Shown: piece by piece, positions 23,101-29,100 of the stretch
How the letters are laid out: each line of letters starts with the position of its first letter
Numbering within the stretch: the first letter of the stretch is position 1
NCBI GenBank assembly: GCA_002633005.1
Contig: NMRA01000479.1
Location: 156,730 to 190,316, forward strand
Reading direction: 5' to 3'
DNA: 33,587 nucleotides
Source of the DNA: Phoronis australis
Lineage: Eukaryota > Phoronida > Phoronidae
Notes under the pieces: model-generated
Seen by the model: the letters and a program-made list of their open reading frames with translations, nothing else
Database searches by the model: none
What the model was told of the DNA's origin: nothing
Made by a program: the position numbers and the translations under genes

Positions 23101-26100
23101 GGGGCACAACAGCAGTGGGATCGGTCTGAAATTCATCATCAGCTGCCCTTAGCTTGATATGAGCATAACTTGCCAAATGTTATTAACAACCTGCAAGGGG
23201 TTTAGGAGATACAGCAGTGGACGCTTGACGACCAGAGACAATGGCTATATTCACCCACATATAAATATATTAGCGTACAAAAGGCAGTCACAAAAATGTG
23301 ATCTGTGATAACCCCATATTCCACTTTCACTGATCACGGGTCTCAATGTTGCATGAACTTAATATTAGTTTCTGACAAATTAGATACCAGAAGTTTGCCA
23401 TAGTTAACACATCAAGGATGTTTTACAAACCTCAAAGTATTACATATTACATATTTTACATACCACAGAATGAGATGTTTACATACCGAAGATGTTTTAC
23501 ATACCAAGTCATTTGCCCAGGCTATGAATGTGTCCTTCCATTGTATATTGCGAATGGTACCCTCACCTTCATGTAGTACAGTCGATTTACGACCAAATAT
23601 ACCCTTCTCACTCAACACCAGCTACGGATAATAACGACATGCATTTAGTTATTCACAAGTCAACTCTGGCATGGCAATAAAATATTTCAATAAAATTTGC
23701 TGTAAACGCCTACAATTTGCCATATGTACTGTTTCATTGTAGCTACAATGCAGAAATGTCAAAGTATAAATTTCGTGCTATATAATTATGTTTTAAGATA
23801 AAATGAAGACAGTTTTTACAAATTTCACTCTAGTCCCACATTTTGTGTCTTACATCAGTGAGATTTTACTGAGAATACCAGTTTCAAAGCCAAGTCAAAA
23901 TTATCCATGTTTTTTGTCAATACTGTACTAATGTTTTGTTAAAACATGAAACACTGGCCACATAAAATTGATTTATAGATTTTAACCACTTGGAGGTCAG
24001 TAATTTCAATTCCATTTTACCTAATTTTAAATGTTAATGGCCTTAAGCATTGTTAATTTTAAATGTTATTACTAATTTAGGTAAAAAAGCACAGTAGGTT
24101 CTTGTCTGTTGTTTTTTTTGAAAATTGAGTAACACTTATGCCAGTGCTCAAACAGTCCTATTTTTATCCTTATTGACAACAGAACGGTGCCAAAGTCCAA
24201 CAAAAGTTCTTTGTATTGTTTCTACATTTGAAAGCACACTTTTATCATTTTAAAAACGCTGGGTGGACAGAGTGGAGTGGCGTGGAGGGGGTCTGTTCCA
24301 TCCTTGCAGGACCGCGAAACGGGTTGGTGCACTGACATGGGGAAGGCAGCCAAACTGACCAGCAGGTGGCAAAAAAAGATAAGAATGAGAGTAAAATAGG
24401 GTAAGGTAACTTAACATATACAACAGACAGAAGCACCAATATGACCCACAAGTCTTAAAAGTAGCAGTGGTATTTTGCAGTCACGAAGGTATGATGCATT
24501 GCAATTTGAGTGACTTAACTAATTTCAGTAGACTTTCAAGCAGTGACAGTGGACCATCTAATGAAATTTATGCATCGGTTGACACTGGACCATCTAACAA
24601 AAATTATGCATTGCTTGACAGTGGACCATCTGCAGAAACTTATGCATTGCTCGACAAATCCACGAGTTATTCAACATTACGTGTCTTTTAGGAACTTTTC
24701 GAAACACACAAAAACTTGATTGAAATGGATGAAGGCAATCGATTCTTTATTTTTTTATTGTAATCAGTGAGCCCAAGCCTTGAAATGAGTTGAGGTACAC
24801 ACCAGAATCAACTGCACTTTTTGGCCTTACCAAATTACCTTAGTGTCACCCGTAACAAACTGACGTCCACTGTTTTGCCGATAGAAGTTGGGGTCAAGAG
24901 CTATAGCTTTGACTGGACGGTCAAAGTGGATACTCTGGTTATTTCCACTACTGTACAGTCCTGTGATGACAACCTGATAGTAACATGTAAAGATAAGAAA
25001 ATAGCTGTTAAAGGAGAATGCCACTCAAAAAACGGCCTATTTTGTATCGATTTATAAAATAGTAAAACTAGTATAACTAAAATGACGAGTGTCCGTACTA
25101 CAGTCTGTAGCACACCGCTCGATACGTGGGGATATTTTAATATATTTTAGTACCGACGCTCGTCATTTTAGTTTTACTAGTTTCACTATTTTACATTTTT
25201 ATTCATCGGTAACTGACGGCATTGCAACATCTATGTGAATCAGAAATCCTATTGGTTTATGTTCAAATATGTTATCACTTAAAGGAGAATGCTACCCAAA
25301 AAACAACCTATTTTGTATCAATTTAGATCCAGTTGTTCAACTCGATAACGGCACGTTTGGTTGCGTTACCTGACACCTGACAGCAGACGGAGGTGTTGAA
25401 ATTATGCAATGACGTTATTGGTTTCCCACGCAGTCTGTTCAGCAGTTCACAACACAGGTTACTGGCGTCAGCTTATCGCTTGAATTCATCGTTTAACACA
25501 ATTAAATCATCAAACTTCGATGTAAAACCCTTAAAAATACACCGAGTTCTTATAAAAACGTGTTGTTTTATTTCGCTGTTACGGATTTATTGGTATTTGG
25601 ACACACCATAGCCTAGAAAGTTCAGCAGGTCAATTTACCAAGGTACAAAGGAGGAGTTTGGGGTCTAACCATAGCATACAAAATCGAGTAATTGTTTCAT
25701 AACAGCTTTCTGTCAGCAAACAATGAATTAGCATGTACTCACACGGCCTCGGTGCCCGGTCAATTACTTTTGACGGCATCAAAAGCCGGTAACACAGTGG
25801 ATTATTCATTGTTGGGTTCTCAACATTTTGCACTCACGAATACTGCAAAGTCATTACAAACTGTACCTAATGAGAAAGACTTTGTTTCAGATTTATATAA
25901 GCATTGGTTAGGATGAGAATACTTCATTTTAAAACAGAACGCAGAATAATAAACGTCTACATGGCAACTCGCCCGACGTCAATCCTGACTTAGTCAAGAA
26001 CTCATCCGACGAAGACTTCACGGGTCGGATCGTCAGGTTTCACAGTTCGAACCGGAATACACTTATCAAGAAATACTAGAGAGGCGCCATGAACATGCAC

Positions 26101-29100
26101 AGGCAACGCAACAGATGGATACTTGTTTGGTAAGCCGGAATTCATCAGAGAAATCACTGTTAACGAAATGGCGGCCACAAACACAGAGATGTTTCACGGC
26201 CCCATACTTGCTATTAACAGCGTATCTTTCATTCTTCACTACCTCGAGCATTTCGGGCTCTCGAGGAAGTCGAAAAAACGATATACCCGCTTTCTTCTCA
26301 GCTTCATAGTTTGGACAAGTGGGAACGATGCACCGCAATATAGCGGCATTCACTCTGCAGACGAACCACTGACGTCGCTGCATCGTTTCTCACCTTCCTC
26401 ACAATTTAACGCGACACCTCTTGGCAAGGTGAGGTTGACGGTATAAGAGGCGATGTGGATAAAGACTGTTTAAGACGGTAAAAAAGACTAATTAAATCGG
26501 GTAGCATTCTCCTTTAAAGTAACACAGAGTAGGCAAAAATAATCACAACAATAGTTACCACGCATAATGTAACATATTCTAAAAAGTATTTGCCTAAGAA
26601 CATATTGTTGTCAAACTACATTTACAGTAAAGTTTCAGTGAAATTTCACTTTAAAATTTTTTCAAAAACAGTACACAAAGAGTAAACATCAAAAAAAAAA
26701 CATCAAGACACATATTTTGAAACTTTAGTACTTCAAAAAATCTAATAAGCTTTTAAAAATGATAAATGTGCAGAGCGCTGATATGTACCATCACGAGCAG
26801 CTAGAGATGATGGTTATTTTAAACATTCCCAGTAAACGAAGCAATGCAGAGCAACTTAACAGTTGCCAAGCAAGTCAGAAATCCCCTCCTTAATACAAAC
26901 ACAAATGTGTTACCTTTCATCATCATTCTTCAAGTTGACAACAAAGGACGCAAAAACAATAAAAAGGCCACTCGGAAGGGAGGGTGGAACACACGTCAAA
27001 TCAATTTGAAGCAGGGAAGGTTACTACATCATCTATGTGATAATAAGTTATTTCCCAAATTTCCCGAATATCCATCAAGGAGTTGGTAGATGTCAAGGCA
27101 AACGTAAAGAAAAACAAAACTGCCACTTAGTGACTATATTACAAATATAAGTGACTATACAGTAGATAGATTTGTCGCAAATTATGTTGTACTCTCCACA
27201 ACGGAAATGCATGCCAGCACGATCGATATCAAGGAACTTGTATTGAGCCAAAGTAAAAAAATGATGGCCAAAAGAGGGTGCCACAGCAGTCAAACTTATT
27301 AAAAATCATTGACAGCCATACACTTCACAGTAGGAACACACTAGAGTGGTTTGGCTGATAGAGAGGCAGACACCACATACCAGTGGTTTCACTGATAGAG
27401 AAGCAGACACCACAAAAAAATGGCCACTAGGTGATTTAAAATACGTTGAGCCCATTCAAACGTATGATGGTGTTATCGTCTTTTTAAAGGGAACATATTT
27501 GCCAAATTCAAGAAAGCCCATCAAGGACTTTAAGACACAAAGGCAAAGATAAACAAGAGCAACGCGGAGCGTTGAAATGCACCCACGAATGCAGTGCAAA
27601 TGGTGTGCTTTAAGGGTTATTTGTATCATAAAAATGGCAACTAGATGGCGCAAAAACATACAATCCATCCAAAAACAGGAACATGCCATATTTCATAAAA
27701 ATCTGTCAAGGAACTTCAGAGAAACAAAGGAAAACAGAATAAAATGAAATTGCCACTAGTGGGCACTGTGTCCATTGGATCTGCCTGAAAGTCGTCGTTT
27801 GTTGTTATCTTCATATAAATACACTTACTAAATTTAGCAAAGATCCTGTAGTGGGTTTAGGAGATACAATTATGGGCGCAAAACAAAACTACCACTAGGA
27901 GGCGCCACAGTAGTCAGTCACCATCATCAAAGGTCGTCTTCACACTGAGAGCATATATGCCAATTTTCGAATGATTTGGTTGATACATGGGTGGACACCA
28001 AAAACAAGATTTGATAACAGCAAAAATGGCCACTAGGTGGTGCAAAATACCTCGATTCCATCCAAAAACAGGAACATAACGTCATCTCACCAATAGATGC
28101 CTATATTTAAAATTTTATGAAAATCTGTTGAGGACCTTTGAAGATACAGAGTTAAACGTAAAAAACTAAAATTGCCACTAGGGGCCACAGCAGTAGTCGT
28201 ATCTAGATCTGTCTGAAAGTCATTGCCATCCGTAGTCAACATCATATAAATACACTAGCTAAATTAAGTAAAGATCCTGCGAACGGTTTAGGAGATACAG
28301 CCATAGGCGCAACAAAAACAAAACTGCCACTAGGAGACGCCACAGTAGTCGAAATCGTCATCGTCGGAAAATCATCGTTAACCATCCTCTTCATAGTAAG
28401 CACATACATGCCAATTTGCACAATCATCTTTGAGCGGTTTGGTTGATAGAGGGGTGGACGCAAAAAACTCGAACAAAGTAAAAATGGCCACTAGGTGGTG
28501 AAAACTACGTCGAATTCGTCCGAAAACGGGAGGATAGCATCATCTCACTAATGGGTGCCTACATACCAAATTTCATGAAACTCCGTGCAGGACTTTTGAA
28601 GATACAAAGGTAAACGTAAAAAACTAAAATTGTCACTAGGGGGCACACCGGTAGTTGGATCCGTCCGAAAGTTAGCACATGCCGTCCCATTCATGAATGG
28701 AACATATGTGCTACATTTCATGAACGTATATCAAAGAGTTTTGGAGATAGAGGAGCAGACGCCGGTCGGACGCCACCCAAACGGACGGACGGAGATGACG
28801 GCATAATGCGTCCAGATATAAATACGTGTTGCCACTAGGACACAGCAAGTGGTCGGATCTGTCTGCTTATGCCTTCCCATTTACGTAATAAGCAAAATTT
28901 CAAAAACATCCATTGGAAACACAACAGATGGCATCTAGACACACATACATGTGGGTGCATGATGACAACTCAAGCTATTATTTTTGTTCAAACATGAGAA
29001 AACGTTTTCAGTTTACAATATAACATGAGCCCAAGTAGAAACCGTAAAGAAAATGTTGGCGTCAAAACGATGGTCAATCTGGTTAGACTCACAGTTGGAC

